Part shown: one piece after another, positions 28,633 to 38,312 of the stretch | How the letters are laid out: every line of letters begins with the position of its first letter | How positions within the stretch are numbered: position 1 is the first letter of the stretch | NCBI GenBank assembly: GCA_002015125.1 | Contig: MUYB01000010.1 | Location: 1-55,654 of the forward strand | Direction: 5' to 3' | Length of the DNA: 55,654 bases | Source: [Haemophilus] felis | Lineage (GTDB): Bacteria > Pseudomonadota > Gammaproteobacteria > Enterobacterales > Pasteurellaceae | The notes under the pieces: model-generated | The model's database searches: none | What the model saw: the letters and a program-made list of their open reading frames with translations, nothing else | Told to the model about the DNA's origin: nothing | Position numbers and translations under genes: made by a program

Positions 28633-29743
28633 AATAAATCCTTATAAATTGAGTTAATAAATTTTTCACAGGGGTTGCAAGCCCTATAGAGACTGGATTT
28701 TGTGGATCATACCAATATTTATCAGAAGTGGATACCCTAAACTGAACAGCAGGTTCAGCAATTCGCCGCCAGTCAGTGCGATCTTGTCCTGTTAAATTCG
28801 GCGAATCCAGCGTGGCAAAAATGGGGTGAATATCCAAATGAAAGTGGCTAAACGTGTGGCGAAAAACATTCCATTCTTGATAGTGCTGAACGCCTTGTTG
28901 TGCCAAGTGTTGCAACAACGTAGCCTTACTTTCAAATTGAGGGAAACAATACAAACCACCCCAAATGCCCGAATTTTCACGTTTCTCTAACGCCACTTTG
29001 CCTTGTTGTTCCAAAATTAAAAAATAACTTTGCCGCTCAGGTAGAGTTTTCTTCGGTTTTTTCGCAGGATAATTCGCCCACTGCTGTTGCTGATTGACTT
29101 GGCAATCTTTTTGTAACGGACAAAGTTCGCATTTCGGCTTCGTGCGAGTGCAAACCATCGCCCCAATATCCATCATCGCTTGATTGAAATCGGCGACCTG
29201 TGTCGTCGGCGTTACCGTTGCGCTCAGTTGCCAAAGTTGGTCTTCCACCTTTTTCTCACCAGCCCAACCTTCTACCATAAAGTAGCGAGATAACACCCGT
29301 TTTACATTACCGTCTAAAATGGGATAAGGTGCATTTAAACAGGAAGAGAGGATAGCGCCAGCGGTACTGCGCCCAATCCCCGACAACGCCAGCACATGCT
29401 CAAACTCCCTTGGGAATTGCCCAGCGTGCCTATCTCGAATAGTTTGTGCTGCTTTATGCAAATTGCGTGCTCGAGCGTAATAACCCAAGCCAGTCCAAAG
29501 ATGCAATACTTCATCTAAAGGTGCATCGGCGAGAGCGACGACGCTAGGAAAGCTTTGCACAAAACGCTCGAAATAGGGAATCACCGTCGCTACCTGCGTT
29601 TGCTGCAACATCACCTCTGACAACCACACGCCATAAAGCGTTTTATTTTGCTGCCAAGGCAAATGTTTACGCCCAAACTTGACATACCAAGCCAACACTG
29701 CCCGAGCAAAGGGCGCATCAACAGAAGAATGTGCTTTAAACAT
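28610..29743 (-). CDS. mutY: A/G-specific adenine DNA glycosylase
   Basis: MutY removes adenine mispaired with 8-oxoguanine. The 377-residue protein has catalytic Glu43 (SEVMLQQTQ) and Asp144 (LDGNVKRV), the helix-hairpin-helix [13 protein letters not shown], a [4Fe-4S] cluster at Cys198, Cys205, Cys208 and Cys214, and a C-terminal NUDIX-like domain that reads 8-oxoG (from about 230). Its ATG overlaps the stop of the upstream LTA-synthase-like gene by one base (TAATG), and its end overlaps yggX, so all four reverse genes form one operon. Confidence 0.96.
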   Translation of the reverse strand: MFKAHSSVDAPFARAVLAWYVKFGRKHLPWQQNKTLYGVWLSEVMLQQTQVATVIPYFERFVQSFPSVVALADAPLDEVLHLWTGLGYYARARNLHKAAQTIRDRHAGQFPREFEHVLALSGIGRSTAGAILSSCLNAPYPILDGNVKRVLSRYFMVEGWAGEKKVEDQLWQLSATVTPTTQVADFNQAMMDIGAMVCTRTKPKCELCPLQKDCQVNQQQQWANYPAKKPKKTLPERQSYFLILEQQGKVALEKRENSGIWGGLYCFPQFESKATLLQHLAQQGVQHYQEWNVFRHTFSHFHLDIHPIFATLDSPNLTGQDRTDWRRIAEPAVQFRVSTSDKYWYDPQNPVSIGLATPVKNLLTQFIRIYYGENGVL

Positions 29744-31623
29744 TATTTTTCACTAAACCAACGATTTTGTTGTAACAATTCATCAGCATATTGCATTTTG
29801 AATTGCATCATTTCTAAACCTTGTTGCATTGTTTCATTAACAGGTTCTGAAGATGATTGAATACCTTGATTAGTAAAGGTAAGCCAATTTTTCTGTGGAT
29901 ATAAAACGCCGACAACATCGCCTCGATTGAGCATTACTGAATCGCTGGTTTCCTGTGAGAACAATGATTTACCAAAAGTGTGAATAGGATCATTAAAACC
30001 TAATAGATCCATTACCGACGGAAATAAATCATACTGTGAAGCAAGTGTATCAACACGTTGCGCAGGTAGAGAGCCATCAGGTGAAAAGATCACGAGCGGA
30101 ATGTGGAATTGCTCCGCAACATCACCCTTGCTTTTGGTTTTTGCATTTAAGGTATGATCGGCGGTAAAAATGAACACTGTGTTTTTATACCAATCTTGTT
30201 TTTCTGCTTCTTGCATAAATTGCTGCACAGACCAATCGCTATAACGTAATGCGTTTAAGAAACCATTTTCCCCTTTACTTTCATGAGGATAAATTTCAAA
30301 TTCAGGATCCAATTTCGGGAATGGCTCGTGTGTTGTACCTGTAAATAGGAATGCAAAAAAGGGCTTGTCTTTAACTTTGCTGAGACTGTTTTTCAAAAAT
30401 TGTAACGCATCATAATCCCAACCAAAAGGCGGTTGCTCTTGAGGGTATTTTCTCAAAATAGGAATATCTTCTTTGCCATAATATTCTTGGAATCCAAGGA
30501 TTTTGGCGATATTTTCCATATGGAAAGAACGGCGAGCCGATGATTGCATCATTAAGGTAAAATAGTTATGTCGATTAGCAATATTGGCGATTCGGCTCAT
30601 ATTTTTCATTTCTAAACCAAATCCCAAGGTTGGGTAGTTTTGTAGCGATGGCATAGAAGATAAAATCGCTTGAATACCAATAATGCTACGTTGTCCTGCT
30701 GCATAATAGTTATCCCAAACCATGGATTTTTGCACTAGGCTATCCATAAATGGCGTTACCTTATAGTTACCGCCAGCTAAACTATCAATGTATTTATAAC
30801 TCCAACTTTCCAGCAGAATAATCACCACATTTTTGCCTGTTGGTTGATTATTTTGATGTTGCCAATGGAAAACGTCGGGATAACGGGTTTTCAATGTATC
30901 CATTTCACTAGGAGATAAAAACTGTCGAGGCTGTTGATTTTCTCTGTTTTTAATTTCTTTATAAGCTACATAAACAGGATTTAAAGTTAAGTTAGCTTGC
31001 TCGATTTTGCTCCCTGTGAATGCGTCTGATAAATTTATTGGACGACCTTGCAGCACAAAACCGCGCACAGAAATAACGTATAAAGCAATTAGGCAAATAC
31101 AGGAAAGCAGTTTTAATGCGAGACTTTTAGGGAGCCGAATGGCATTATATTTAAACACAAAAGGATACCAAATTAGGCTCACAACAACTAAGAAAAGCGC
31201 AATAATAAAAATGTCTAAAAGCCTGGAAGAAAAACCAATTTTCAGCATTGATTGCAAATCAGAAGATAGATTAAATACATCTGCACCGATGTGTCTTTGC
31301 ACCTCACCAAAATAAAATAAATCAGCCAAGGAAAAAGCAAACATAGCTAAACAAATTATATGCATAACAATCAGTGCGATTTTGCTAATTTTGCCATGAT
31401 ATATCCATTTGAACGGCAGACTGATTAACAATAGCAACGGCGATAGCGCCAATACCATGATTGAGGCATCAAATTGCACACCTTTCAAAAGAGAAAGGAG
31501 AAGAGCGTTGAAGGTTAAACTCGAAAAATAATCTTGATAGGTCCAATACAAGGCGAAACGAGATAAGAAAAAAACAAATAAGCCAAATAAAATTACTCGT
31601 ATTGGAAGAAAGAAAAAATACAT
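29743..31623 (-). CDS. LTA synthase-like membrane sulfatase-fold protein
   Basis: The 626-residue protein has about five N-terminal membrane helices (1-190) and a large periplasmic alkaline-phosphatase/sulfatase-fold domain (about 260-580). Metal-site motifs are [15 protein letters not shown], the nucleophile region [12 protein letters not shown] (probably Ser), TGTTHEPF and [12 protein letters not shown] with the distal Asp-His. This architecture fits phosphoglycerol or phosphoethanolamine transferases that decorate glycans at the cell surface. The substrate is not clear; Gram-negative relatives include OpgB. It heads the mutY operon with one-base coupling, an unexpected partnership, and is divergent from trmB. 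Confidence 0.85.
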   Translation of the reverse strand: MYFFFLPIRVILFGLFVFFLSRFALYWTYQDYFSSLTFNALLLSLLKGVQFDASIMVLALSPLLLLISLPFKWIYHGKISKIALIVMHIICLAMFAFSLADLFYFGEVQRHIGADVFNLSSDLQSMLKIGFSSRLLDIFIIALFLVVVSLIWYPFVFKYNAIRLPKSLALKLLSCICLIALYVISVRGFVLQGRPINLSDAFTGSKIEQANLTLNPVYVAYKEIKNRENQQPRQFLSPSEMDTLKTRYPDVFHWQHQNNQPTGKNVVIILLESWSYKYIDSLAGGNYKVTPFMDSLVQKSMVWDNYYAAGQRSIIGIQAILSSMPSLQNYPTLGFGLEMKNMSRIANIANRHNYFTLMMQSSARRSFHMENIAKILGFQEYYGKEDIPILRKYPQEQPPFGWDYDALQFLKNSLSKVKDKPFFAFLFTGTTHEPFPKLDPEFEIYPHESKGENGFLNALRYSDWSVQQFMQEAEKQDWYKNTVFIFTADHTLNAKTKSKGDVAEQFHIPLVIFSPDGSLPAQRVDTLASQYDLFPSVMDLLGFNDPIHTFGKSLFSQETSDSVMLNRGDVVGVLYPQKNWLTFTNQGIQSSSEPVNETMQQGLEMMQFKMQYADELLQQNRWFSEK

Positions 31624-31674
31624 GGTAAGCCCTCACAAAACTGTTAATACAGCACCTCTATTCCTTATCTTGTC

Positions 31675-31703
31675 TTTATATTTTTTAGCAAAAAACGTAT
31701 AAT
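31675..31703 (+). promoter_or_regulatory. candidate promoter for trmB
   Basis: A perfect -10 TATAAT (31698-31703) lies 17 bases after the weak -35 TTTATA (31675-31680), in the 112-base divergent gap before trmB. Confidence 0.45.
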
Positions 31704-31735
31704 CCGCAAGATTGAGCGCATTATAAACAAAAAAT

Positions 31736-32509
31736 ATGTCATTGAATAATCAAGAATCATTTTCTCCCCCAACCTTTGCTGATCAAAAACGTAAAACCGT
31801 TGAAGTCGCAGAATTTACTGAAGACGGACGCTATAAGAGGAAAGTGCGTAGCTTTGTACTACGCACAGGGCGTTTAAGTGAATTTCAAAAAAATGCGATG
31901 AATCAAAATTGGCATTACTACGGCTTAGAGCATCAAAATCAACCTTTTGATTTTAAGAAGATTTATGGCAACGATAATCCCGTCGTTTTAGAAATTGGTT
32001 TCGGTATGGGTTATTCCCTGGTGGAAATGGCCTTAAATAATCCTGATAAAAACTATCTAGGCATTGAAGTTCACACCCCTGGCGTCGGCGCTTGCATTGC
32101 TTATGCGTTAGAAAAAGAAGTGAAAAATTTACGCGTTATCTGCCATGATGCTACGGAGATTTTGCGTGATTGTATCGCCGATGAAAGTTTGGGCGGACTG
32201 CAACTTTTCTTCCCCGATCCTTGGCATAAAAAGAAACATCACAAACGTCGTATTGTGCAGCCGCGCTTTATTCAAACCATTTGCCAAAAATTATACGCTG
32301 GCGCCTTTGTGCATTTCGCTACCGATTGGGAAAATTATGCACAACAAATGTTAGATGTATTACAACAGGAACCTTGCCTGCAAAATACCTCTAATACCAA
32401 TGATTATATCCCAAGACCAGATTTCCGCCCACTCACTAAGTTTGAGCAACGGGGTAAAAAGTTAGGGCATGGTGTTTGGGATCTGTATTTCTTAAAAACA
32501 ACAGAATAA
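31736..32509 (+). CDS. trmB: tRNA (guanine-N7)-methyltransferase
   Basis: TrmB methylates G46 in the variable loop of tRNAs using S-adenosylmethionine. The 257-residue protein has the SAM motif [31 protein letters not shown], and the catalytic stretch [19 protein letters not shown]. The first 45 residues are a charged extension common in gammaproteobacterial TrmB. yggL follows after 44 bases, as in H. influenzae and E. coli. Confidence 0.95.
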   Translation: MSLNNQESFSPPTFADQKRKTVEVAEFTEDGRYKRKVRSFVLRTGRLSEFQKNAMNQNWHYYGLEHQNQPFDFKKIYGNDNPVVLEIGFGMGYSLVEMALNNPDKNYLGIEVHTPGVGACIAYALEKEVKNLRVICHDATEILRDCIADESLGGLQLFFPDPWHKKKHHKRRIVQPRFIQTICQKLYAGAFVHFATDWENYAQQMLDVLQQEPCLQNTSNTNDYIPRPDFRPLTKFEQRGKKLGHGVWDLYFLKTTE

Positions 32510-32553
32510 AAATTGTTAAAAATATTTTATTAGCCAACAGAGGAGAACCGAAA

Positions 32554-32892
32554 ATGGCAATTAAACGTAACCAAAGACAACGCAAAAAAATGCACTTAGC
32601 CGAATTCCAAGAATTAGGCTTTTTAGTGAACTGGCAATTTGCAGAAGGCACGGCGGTTGAGCAAGTGGATGAAGTGCTTGATCGTTTTATCCGTGAAGTG
32701 ATCCAGCCAAACGGTTTAGCTTACGAAGGTAGTGGCTATTTACACTGGGAAGGCTTGGTGTGTCTTGAAAAAATTGGTAAGTGCGACGAAAACCACCGCA
32801 CTTTAGTGCAAAATTGGCTAGAGCAAAACGGTTTACAACAAATTGAAATCAGCCAATTGTTCGATATTTGGTGGGATTACCCAGCCAAATAA
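32554..32892 (+). CDS. yggL: YggL family protein (DUF469)
   Basis: ATG 32554 after GAGGAG gives 112 residues; an ATG 78 bases upstream would overlap trmB and adds a stretch foreign to the family. The conserved features are the basic start MAIKRNQRQRKKMHLAEFQE, GFLVNWQF and the acidic end FDIWWDYPAK. YggL proteins have been linked to late 50S ribosome assembly, which the basic N-terminus would suit; this is family knowledge, not visible here. The gene contains a reverse DNA uptake core at 32795. Confidence 0.9.
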   Translation: MAIKRNQRQRKKMHLAEFQELGFLVNWQFAEGTAVEQVDEVLDRFIREVIQPNGLAYEGSGYLHWEGLVCLEKIGKCDENHRTLVQNWLEQNGLQQIEISQLFDIWWDYPAK

Positions 32893-32900
32893 TAGGTATC

Positions 32901-32926
32901 AGGCGTTCTAACAAGGACGCCTTTTC
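32901..32926 (+). terminator. terminator after yggL
   Basis: AGGCGT pairs with ACGCCT across a 10-base loop and is followed by TTTTCT. The stem is short, so some read-through into ubiA is possible. Confidence 0.55.
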
Positions 32927-32952
32927 TCATCATTTTTTATTTTTCAGTTAAT

Positions 32953-33819
32953 ATGCAACTTTCACGCGCTAAACTTATCGCTTATGCACAATTAATGCGT
33001 TTAGATAAGCCTATTGGCACATTGCTTTTATTATGGCCAACCTTATGGGCGTTATTTTTATCTGCTAAGGGAATACCCAATATCTCAACATTGGTTATTT
33101 TCGTGCTAGGCGTATTTTTTATGCGAGCGGCAGGCTGCGTGATTAATGATTATGCAGATCGGCATATTGACGGTGAAGTGAAGCGCACATCCAAGCGTCC
33201 TCTTGCCACAGGCGCTGCCACGCCACAAGAAGCCAAAATCTTGTTCGCCGTGCTGGTGTTGTGTTCCTTTATTTTAGTGTTATTTTTGAACAGCTACGCG
33301 ATTGCACTGTCCGTGATTGCAGCGGCGTTAGCGTTTATTTACCCTTTTATGAAACGCTACACTCACCTGCCTCAACTGTTTTTAGGTGTGGCGTTTGGCT
33401 GGTCAATTCCTATGGCATACGCTGCTAGTATTGAATCTTTACCGCTGGAATGTTGGTTGCTGTTCTTCGCCAATTTGGCTTGGACTGTGGCGTATGACAC
33501 TCAATACGCTATGGTAGATCGGGACGACGATTTACGCATCGGCGTCAAATCCACCGCCATTTTATTTGCTCAATACGATAACAAAATCATTTCATTATTG
33601 CAGATTCTCGCTCTTAGCTTTTTAGGTGCTATCGGCTACCTCTCACAACTGCAAATCAGCTATTTTGCTGTACTATTTATCGCCACCTTATTTTTTGTTT
33701 ACCAATGCAAACTCATCAAAGACCGAGAACGAGAATCCTGCTTTAAAGCCTTTTTAAATAATAATTATGTCGGTGCAACGGTGTTTGTGGCGTTTTTGTG
33801 TGGGGTGTTTTTGAATTAA
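32953..33819 (+). CDS. ubiA: 4-hydroxybenzoate octaprenyltransferase
   Basis: UbiA prenylates 4-hydroxybenzoate at the inner membrane, the first membrane step of ubiquinone synthesis. The 288-residue protein has eight or nine membrane helices and both Asp-rich motifs: [20 protein letters not shown] near residue 65 and [20 protein letters not shown] near 187. No ubiC lies next to it. With menC at the start of the window, the organism appears to have at least parts of both quinone pathways. Confidence 0.94.
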   Translation: MQLSRAKLIAYAQLMRLDKPIGTLLLLWPTLWALFLSAKGIPNISTLVIFVLGVFFMRAAGCVINDYADRHIDGEVKRTSKRPLATGAATPQEAKILFAVLVLCSFILVLFLNSYAIALSVIAAALAFIYPFMKRYTHLPQLFLGVAFGWSIPMAYAASIESLPLECWLLFFANLAWTVAYDTQYAMVDRDDDLRIGVKSTAILFAQYDNKIISLLQILALSFLGAIGYLSQLQISYFAVLFIATLFFVYQCKLIKDRERESCFKAFLNNNYVGATVFVAFLCGVFLN

Positions 33820-33821
33820 CG

Positions 33822-34685
33822 CTATTTTTCTTCGTTATTATTTTGAATAGACTTTGTAACATCGCCAATCAGTTTGCCAAGTTCAATGGTGTTTTTAGAA
33901 GTTATCACTGGTTGTCCTGTTTGTTGCTCAATTTCTTTTCTTGCGTTGCCTGCGATGGCGCCACCGCGTTTTGCCACTTGCTTGTTTTCTTCTAATCCTT
34001 GCGGATTTGTGGCATTAGTGAGTTCTGTGGTGGTTGCTTCTGCCAGCATATTTAGCACGAGTTCAAGGGTACTCATATTATCTCGCAGATTTTCTTTTTT
34101 CAGCCCTTTGTGATCTTTGTATTCTCGCGTGCTCATGCCTGACCAGGCTTTGGTGATTTCATTGGTCAGAATGGCATACTCTCGCCCTTCTTTGACGCCG
34201 TGTTCTTGCCAAACATCGGTTAATTCTTTTCTCACTTGAATGGCTTGCAATCGCTGGTTGATCCACTCTTTGGTATAACCTTTTTTGAGATAGGTGGCTA
34301 AGGCTCTATCAATGGTTAGCTCTGGGTCAATAATTTCGTCAATACGCTCTTTACCCACTTCCGCTAACCACATTTTAAAAGGCTCCGCTTTTGGTGAGGG
34401 AATGGATTGAATAATACGGAAAATGCCTTGCATATCAGCGACATCGGTATTGTATTTTTTACCGTCAGAAGAGGTTAATTTCAGTTGTACGATTTTTTCG
34501 TACAACTCATTTGCACCTTCTTCCTCTTTCATTTTCCGCTTTAAATCGCTCCAATAGCGTCTTGGATTTTTACTTTCCGTCAATGCACCGACCACATCAA
34601 TGATACTGAAATACCATTCTTCTTGTTCGCTATTCCACACCGAACGAATTTGATTGCCTTCAAATAATTTAATTGCGTTGTTCAT
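33822..34685 (-). CDS. Bro-N domain protein with DinD-like C-terminal half
   Basis: The 287-residue protein starts with a Bro-N (phage antirepressor) domain: IRSVWNSEQEEWYFSIIDVV, YWSDLKRKM, and DMQGIFRIIQSIPSPKAEPFKMWLAEVGKERIDE (positions near 34310-34440). The C-terminal half, with HKGLKKENLRDNMSTLELVL, LAEATTTEL, NPQGLEENKQVAKRGG and NARKEIEQQTG, resembles the second half of E. coli DinD as I remember it. Such genes are usual in phages and islands, yet here it stands alone between ubiA and hslV with no other phage gene. No LexA-type box (CTGT-N8-ACAG) is seen upstream. A role in DNA damage or phage defence is possible but not shown. Confidence 0.82.
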   Translation of the reverse strand: MNNAIKLFEGNQIRSVWNSEQEEWYFSIIDVVGALTESKNPRRYWSDLKRKMKEEEGANELYEKIVQLKLTSSDGKKYNTDVADMQGIFRIIQSIPSPKAEPFKMWLAEVGKERIDEIIDPELTIDRALATYLKKGYTKEWINQRLQAIQVRKELTDVWQEHGVKEGREYAILTNEITKAWSGMSTREYKDHKGLKKENLRDNMSTLELVLNMLAEATTTELTNATNPQGLEENKQVAKRGGAIAGNARKEIEQQTGQPVITSKNTIELGKLIGDVTKSIQNNNEEK

Positions 34686-34774
34686 TTGTATTCCTTCCTT
34701 TGCTTAAAACTTATCTATCTTAAACACTCATACTGCAGAATCAACAAAAATTCCTTTGTTATGCGCTTTCTTAT

Positions 34775-34802
34775 CTTGATCTTTCCTCTTTCACCACCAT
34801 AT
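34775..34802 (+). promoter_or_regulatory. candidate sigma-32 heat-shock promoter of hslVU
   Basis: CTTGATC (34775-34781), 13 bases, then CACCATAT (34795-34802) match the sigma-32 consensus CTTGAAA / CCCCATNT with two mismatches in the first element and one in the second. The expected transcript start lies about 28 bases before hslV. rpoH is in the same window and hslVU is a classic member of its regulon. Confidence 0.6.
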
Positions 34803-34837
34803 CTCGCCCATTGTTTGCAAACTAAGAAGGATACAAA

Positions 34838-35368
34838 ATGACAACGATTGTAAGTGTGCGCCGTAATGGACAAGTGGTCGTCGGTGGTGATGGTCAGGTT
34901 TCGCTAGGCAATACCGTGATGAAAGGCAATGCCCGCAAAGTGCGCCGTTTGTATAATGGCAAGGTATTGGCAGGGTTTGCTGGCGGCACCGCTGACGCTT
35001 TTACGTTATTTGAGTTATTTGAGCGTAAGTTGGAAATGCATCAAGGGCATTTGTTAAAAAGTGCGGTGGAATTAGCGAAAGATTGGCGCACCGACCGTGC
35101 GTTGCGTAAATTAGAAGCGATGCTGATAGTGGCGGATGAAAAAGAAAGTTTAATTATTACGGGAATTGGTGATGTGGTTCAGCCCGAAGAAGATCAAATT
35201 TTAGCCATTGGTTCGGGCGGTAATTTTGCCCTTTCTGCCGCTCGTGCTTTGGTGGAAAATACGGATTTATCGGCTCGTGAAATCGTGGAAAAATCTTTGC
35301 AAATCGCAGGGGATATTTGCGTTTACACCAACACCAATTTCACTATTGAAGAATTACCTAATCGCTAG
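34838..35368 (+). CDS. hslV: ATP-dependent protease peptidase subunit HslV
   Basis: HslV is the proteasome-like peptidase of the HslUV protease. After removal of Met the catalytic Thr is exposed ([20 protein letters not shown]); the conserved [15 protein letters not shown] and [16 protein letters not shown] follow. The 176-residue length is standard. AAGAAGGA precedes ATG 34838. hslU starts 15 bases after the stop, and a sigma-32-like promoter lies upstream. Confidence 0.97.
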   Translation: MTTIVSVRRNGQVVVGGDGQVSLGNTVMKGNARKVRRLYNGKVLAGFAGGTADAFTLFELFERKLEMHQGHLLKSAVELAKDWRTDRALRKLEAMLIVADEKESLIITGIGDVVQPEEDQILAIGSGGNFALSAARALVENTDLSAREIVEKSLQIAGDICVYTNTNFTIEELPNR

Positions 35369-35383
35369 GTTGTAGGAGTTAAT

Positions 35384-36715
35384 ATGTCTGAAATGACACC
35401 AAGAGAAATCGTTTCTGAATTAGATAAGCACATTATTGGACAGGCGGATGCGAAACGATCCGTCGCTATCGCCTTGCGTAACCGTTGGCGCAGAATGCAA
35501 TTGCAAGAGCCGTTACGCCACGAAGTCACACCGAAAAATATTTTGATGATTGGTCCAACTGGAGTGGGTAAAACAGAAATTGCTCGCCGTTTAGCCAAAC
35601 TTGCCAATGCTCCTTTCATTAAAGTGGAAGCCACCAAATTCACTGAGGTGGGTTATGTGGGCAAAGAAGTGGATTCTATTATTCGTGATTTAACGGATAG
35701 TGCAATGAAGTTAGTGCGCCAAACGGAAATTGAAAAAAATCGTTTTCGTGCGGAAGAAGCGGCGGAAGAGCGCATTTTAGATGCTTTGCTACCGCCAGCG
35801 AAAAATCAATGGGGTGAAGTGGAAAATGCCGATAATAACAGCACTACTCGCCAAGTGTTCCGCAAAAAATTGCGTGAAGGGCAGTTAGACGATAAAGAAA
35901 TTGAAATTGATGTAGCCGCACCGTCAATGGGCGTGGAGATTATGGCACCACCGGGAATGGAAGAAATGACCAGCCAGTTGCAATCCATGTTCCAAAATTT
36001 ATCCAGCGGACAAACTAAAAAGCGCAAAATGAAAATCAAAGATGCGCTCAAAGCCATGATTGATGATGAAGCGGCGAAACTGATTAACCCTGAAGATCTG
36101 AAACAAAAAGCCATTGATGCGGTAGAGCAAAACGGCATTGTGTTTATTGATGAAATCGACAAGATTTGTAAGAAAGGGGAATACAGCGGCGCTGACGTGT
36201 CCCGTGAGGGCGTGCAACGGGATTTGCTTCCCTTAGTGGAGGGGACCACCGTAAACACCAAGCACGGTATGGTAAAAACCGATCACATTTTGTTTATCGC
36301 CTCTGGTGCATTCCAAGTGGCACGCCCGTCGGATTTGATCCCAGAATTACAAGGTCGTCTGCCAATTCGTGTGGAGCTCTCGGCGCTAAGTGCGGTGGAT
36401 TTTGAACGCATTTTAACGGAGCCAAACGCCTCCTTAACAGAGCAATATAAAGCCCTTATGGCAACGGAAGGGGTGAATATTGAATTTAGCGAAAGTGCGG
36501 TGAAAAAAATCGCCGAAGCAGCTTTCCGTGTGAATGAAAAAACCGAAAACATCGGCGCCCGTCGTTTGCACACCGTAATGGAGCGTTTAATGGATAAAAT
36601 TTCCTTTAACGCCAGCGAAATGAATGGTCAAGTAGTGAATATCGACGATGCTTATGTGCAAGACGCCCTAGGCAACGTGGTAGAAAACGAAGATTTAAGT
36701 CGGTTTATCTTATAA
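35384..36715 (+). CDS. hslU: ATP-dependent protease ATPase subunit HslU
   Basis: HslU is the AAA+ unfoldase that feeds substrates into HslV. Walker A GPTGVGKT is at residues 57-64, Walker B is [10 protein letters not shown], the pore loop sits in [11 protein letters not shown], the insertion domain spans about 110-240, and the C-terminal tail LSRFIL is the segment that inserts into HslV to activate it. The 443-residue length is standard. Two exact DNA uptake cores lie inside the gene (36388 and 36493), unusually close together. A bidirectional terminator follows. Confidence 0.97.
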   Translation: MSEMTPREIVSELDKHIIGQADAKRSVAIALRNRWRRMQLQEPLRHEVTPKNILMIGPTGVGKTEIARRLAKLANAPFIKVEATKFTEVGYVGKEVDSIIRDLTDSAMKLVRQTEIEKNRFRAEEAAEERILDALLPPAKNQWGEVENADNNSTTRQVFRKKLREGQLDDKEIEIDVAAPSMGVEIMAPPGMEEMTSQLQSMFQNLSSGQTKKRKMKIKDALKAMIDDEAAKLINPEDLKQKAIDAVEQNGIVFIDEIDKICKKGEYSGADVSREGVQRDLLPLVEGTTVNTKHGMVKTDHILFIASGAFQVARPSDLIPELQGRLPIRVELSALSAVDFERILTEPNASLTEQYKALMATEGVNIEFSESAVKKIAEAAFRVNEKTENIGARRLHTVMERLMDKISFNASEMNGQVVNIDDAYVQDALGNVVENEDLSRFIL

Positions 36716-36740
36716 TCTTCTCGCTAGATGTTTTGAGTAT

Positions 36741-36777
36741 TTGGGTTAGCGCCGTTGGGCACTAACCCAATTTTTTT
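36741..36777. terminator. bidirectional terminator between hslU and the TRIC-like gene
   Basis: TTGGGTTAG pairs with CTAACCCAA across a 12-base loop and is followed by T7. It serves the convergent genes on both sides. Confidence 0.8.
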
Positions 36778-36793
36778 ATTTGTGTTTGCTGGT

Positions 36794-37435
36794 TTAAATC
36801 TTCGGTAAATGTAAATTGAAATGCATTGTCCACATACGAATAGCAATAACTGTGCTGACTGTTGCCACATCAATCCAATTACTTTCGAATCCTGCATCTC
36901 GGAAAAGAATGAAAATAATACCGCCAACCAAACTTGCCGTTACATAAACTTCACGTTGCAAAATAATTGGGACTTCATTGCGTAAAATATCTCGGATTAA
37001 TCCGCCAAAGCAGCCTGTAATACCGCCTAGCGCGACACAGATTAATGGGTGTAGTCCGAAGTCAATGCCCTTTTGTACACCAATCACCGTAAATACACCT
37101 AAACCAATCGCATCGAAAATTAATAAGCCATTTTGCCAACGAGCGGAGTCAAATTGGCGTTTGCAAACAACTGTAATGATCACAGCAAGAGCAATCATTA
37201 ATACATAAATTGGTTGTTTTATCCAAAACACAGGCGTACTTCCGATCATAACATCTCGCAATGTTCCTCCGCCCACTCCAGTAACAAAGGCGAGAACGAA
37301 CATACCGAAAATATCCATTTTGTGTTCTCTTGCAGCAATTGCACCAGAAATAGCAAACACAACAGTACCGATTAAATCTTGAATAAACAAAAAGGTCCAA
37401 GGAAAGGCTGGAAATATATCAATAGTATTATTCAT
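36794..37435 (-). CDS. TRIC-like trimeric cation channel (UPF0126 type)
   Basis: The protein has seven membrane helices arranged as two homologous halves: TVVFAISGAIAAREHKMDIFG with GVGGGTLRDVMIG in the first, and DAIGLGVFTVIGVQKG with GGITGCFGGLIRDILRNEVP in the second. These Gly-Gly repeats are the hallmark of prokaryotic TRIC channels, which conduct monovalent cations as trimers in the inner membrane. I chose ATG 37435, which gives 213 residues beginning MNNTIDIFPA; a start 51 bases upstream would add 17 residues not seen in the family. Physiological role unknown. Confidence 0.85.
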   Translation of the reverse strand: MNNTIDIFPAFPWTFLFIQDLIGTVVFAISGAIAAREHKMDIFGMFVLAFVTGVGGGTLRDVMIGSTPVFWIKQPIYVLMIALAVIITVVCKRQFDSARWQNGLLIFDAIGLGVFTVIGVQKGIDFGLHPLICVALGGITGCFGGLIRDILRNEVPIILQREVYVTASLVGGIIFILFRDAGFESNWIDVATVSTVIAIRMWTMHFNLHLPKI

Positions 37436-37700
37436 TTGAGAATCTTTAATTTTGCAGGAAAATAGGAGGGAAATTTTACTCCACAAATCCTCTACTTACC
37501 TAGAATACTTATCTATTTTAAGAAATTTTTTCGGAAAAGATTGATTTGAGTAAGGATGAATGGAATTAGCTGGATAATCATTAATGAAATGTCCTTGATG
37601 TTTAAAGGTATGAGTAGATTAAAAATTAGATACCTTATATAGGATATTCTTTGCATTTATGCTATTTTAGTGCGCCTTTTGTTCATTAGGACTTCTTATT

Positions 37701-38240
37701 ATGGAAAAAATCATTATTGATGAAAGCCAGTTTCTACGCACCATTTCTCGTATTTCCCATGAAATCATTGAAAAACATCAATCTCTAGATAATATTTTGA
37801 TTGTTGGAATTAAGCGTCGAGGTTCGGAACTAGCAGAATTAATTAAGAAAAAAATTGCAGATTTAACGCAAGTTGAATTACCTTCTATCGATCTAGATAT
37901 TACTTTTTATCGTGATGATCTTGAGCAAACAGAAGAACATGAACAGACACCAACTTACAGTGGCGCTTCTAGCTTTGTGAATATTCAAGGTAAAGAAGTG
38001 ATTTTAGTTGATGATGTGCTCTTTACAGGTAGAACTATTCGCGCCGCCTTAGATGCTCTAGTGGATTTTGGTCGTGCTGCCAAAATAGAATTAGTGATCT
38101 TTGTGGATCGTGGGCATAGAGAATTACCTATCAGGGCAGACTATGTTGGCAAAAATGTGCCAACAAGCCGTAGCGAAAATGTACAGGTGCGCACAATGGG
38201 CTTTGATGGTTGTTATGAAGTTGCTTTAGTTACCAAATAA
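37701..38240 (+). CDS. pyrR: PyrR-type uracil phosphoribosyltransferase/regulator
   Basis: The 179-residue protein has the PRPP-binding motif VILVDDVLFTGRTIRAAL and the PyrR-typical LIVGIKRRGSELAELI and LDITFYRDDLEQ. In Gram-positives PyrR controls pyr operons by RNA binding; in gammaproteobacteria it may act mainly as a uracil phosphoribosyltransferase. No pyr biosynthesis gene lies next to it. The preceding 265-base gap (37436-37700) holds a weak inverted repeat (AAAGGTAT ... ATACCTT near 37604-37635) and nothing coding that I can see. Confidence 0.92.
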   Translation: MEKIIIDESQFLRTISRISHEIIEKHQSLDNILIVGIKRRGSELAELIKKKIADLTQVELPSIDLDITFYRDDLEQTEEHEQTPTYSGASSFVNIQGKEVILVDDVLFTGRTIRAALDALVDFGRAAKIELVIFVDRGHRELPIRADYVGKNVPTSRSENVQVRTMGFDGCYEVALVTK

Positions 38241-38312
38241 TTTTGTGAACCTTTTACAAAATTGATACTCTAAGCAAAGTATTTTTTTAATTCAAATAAC
38301 GGAAATATCAAA

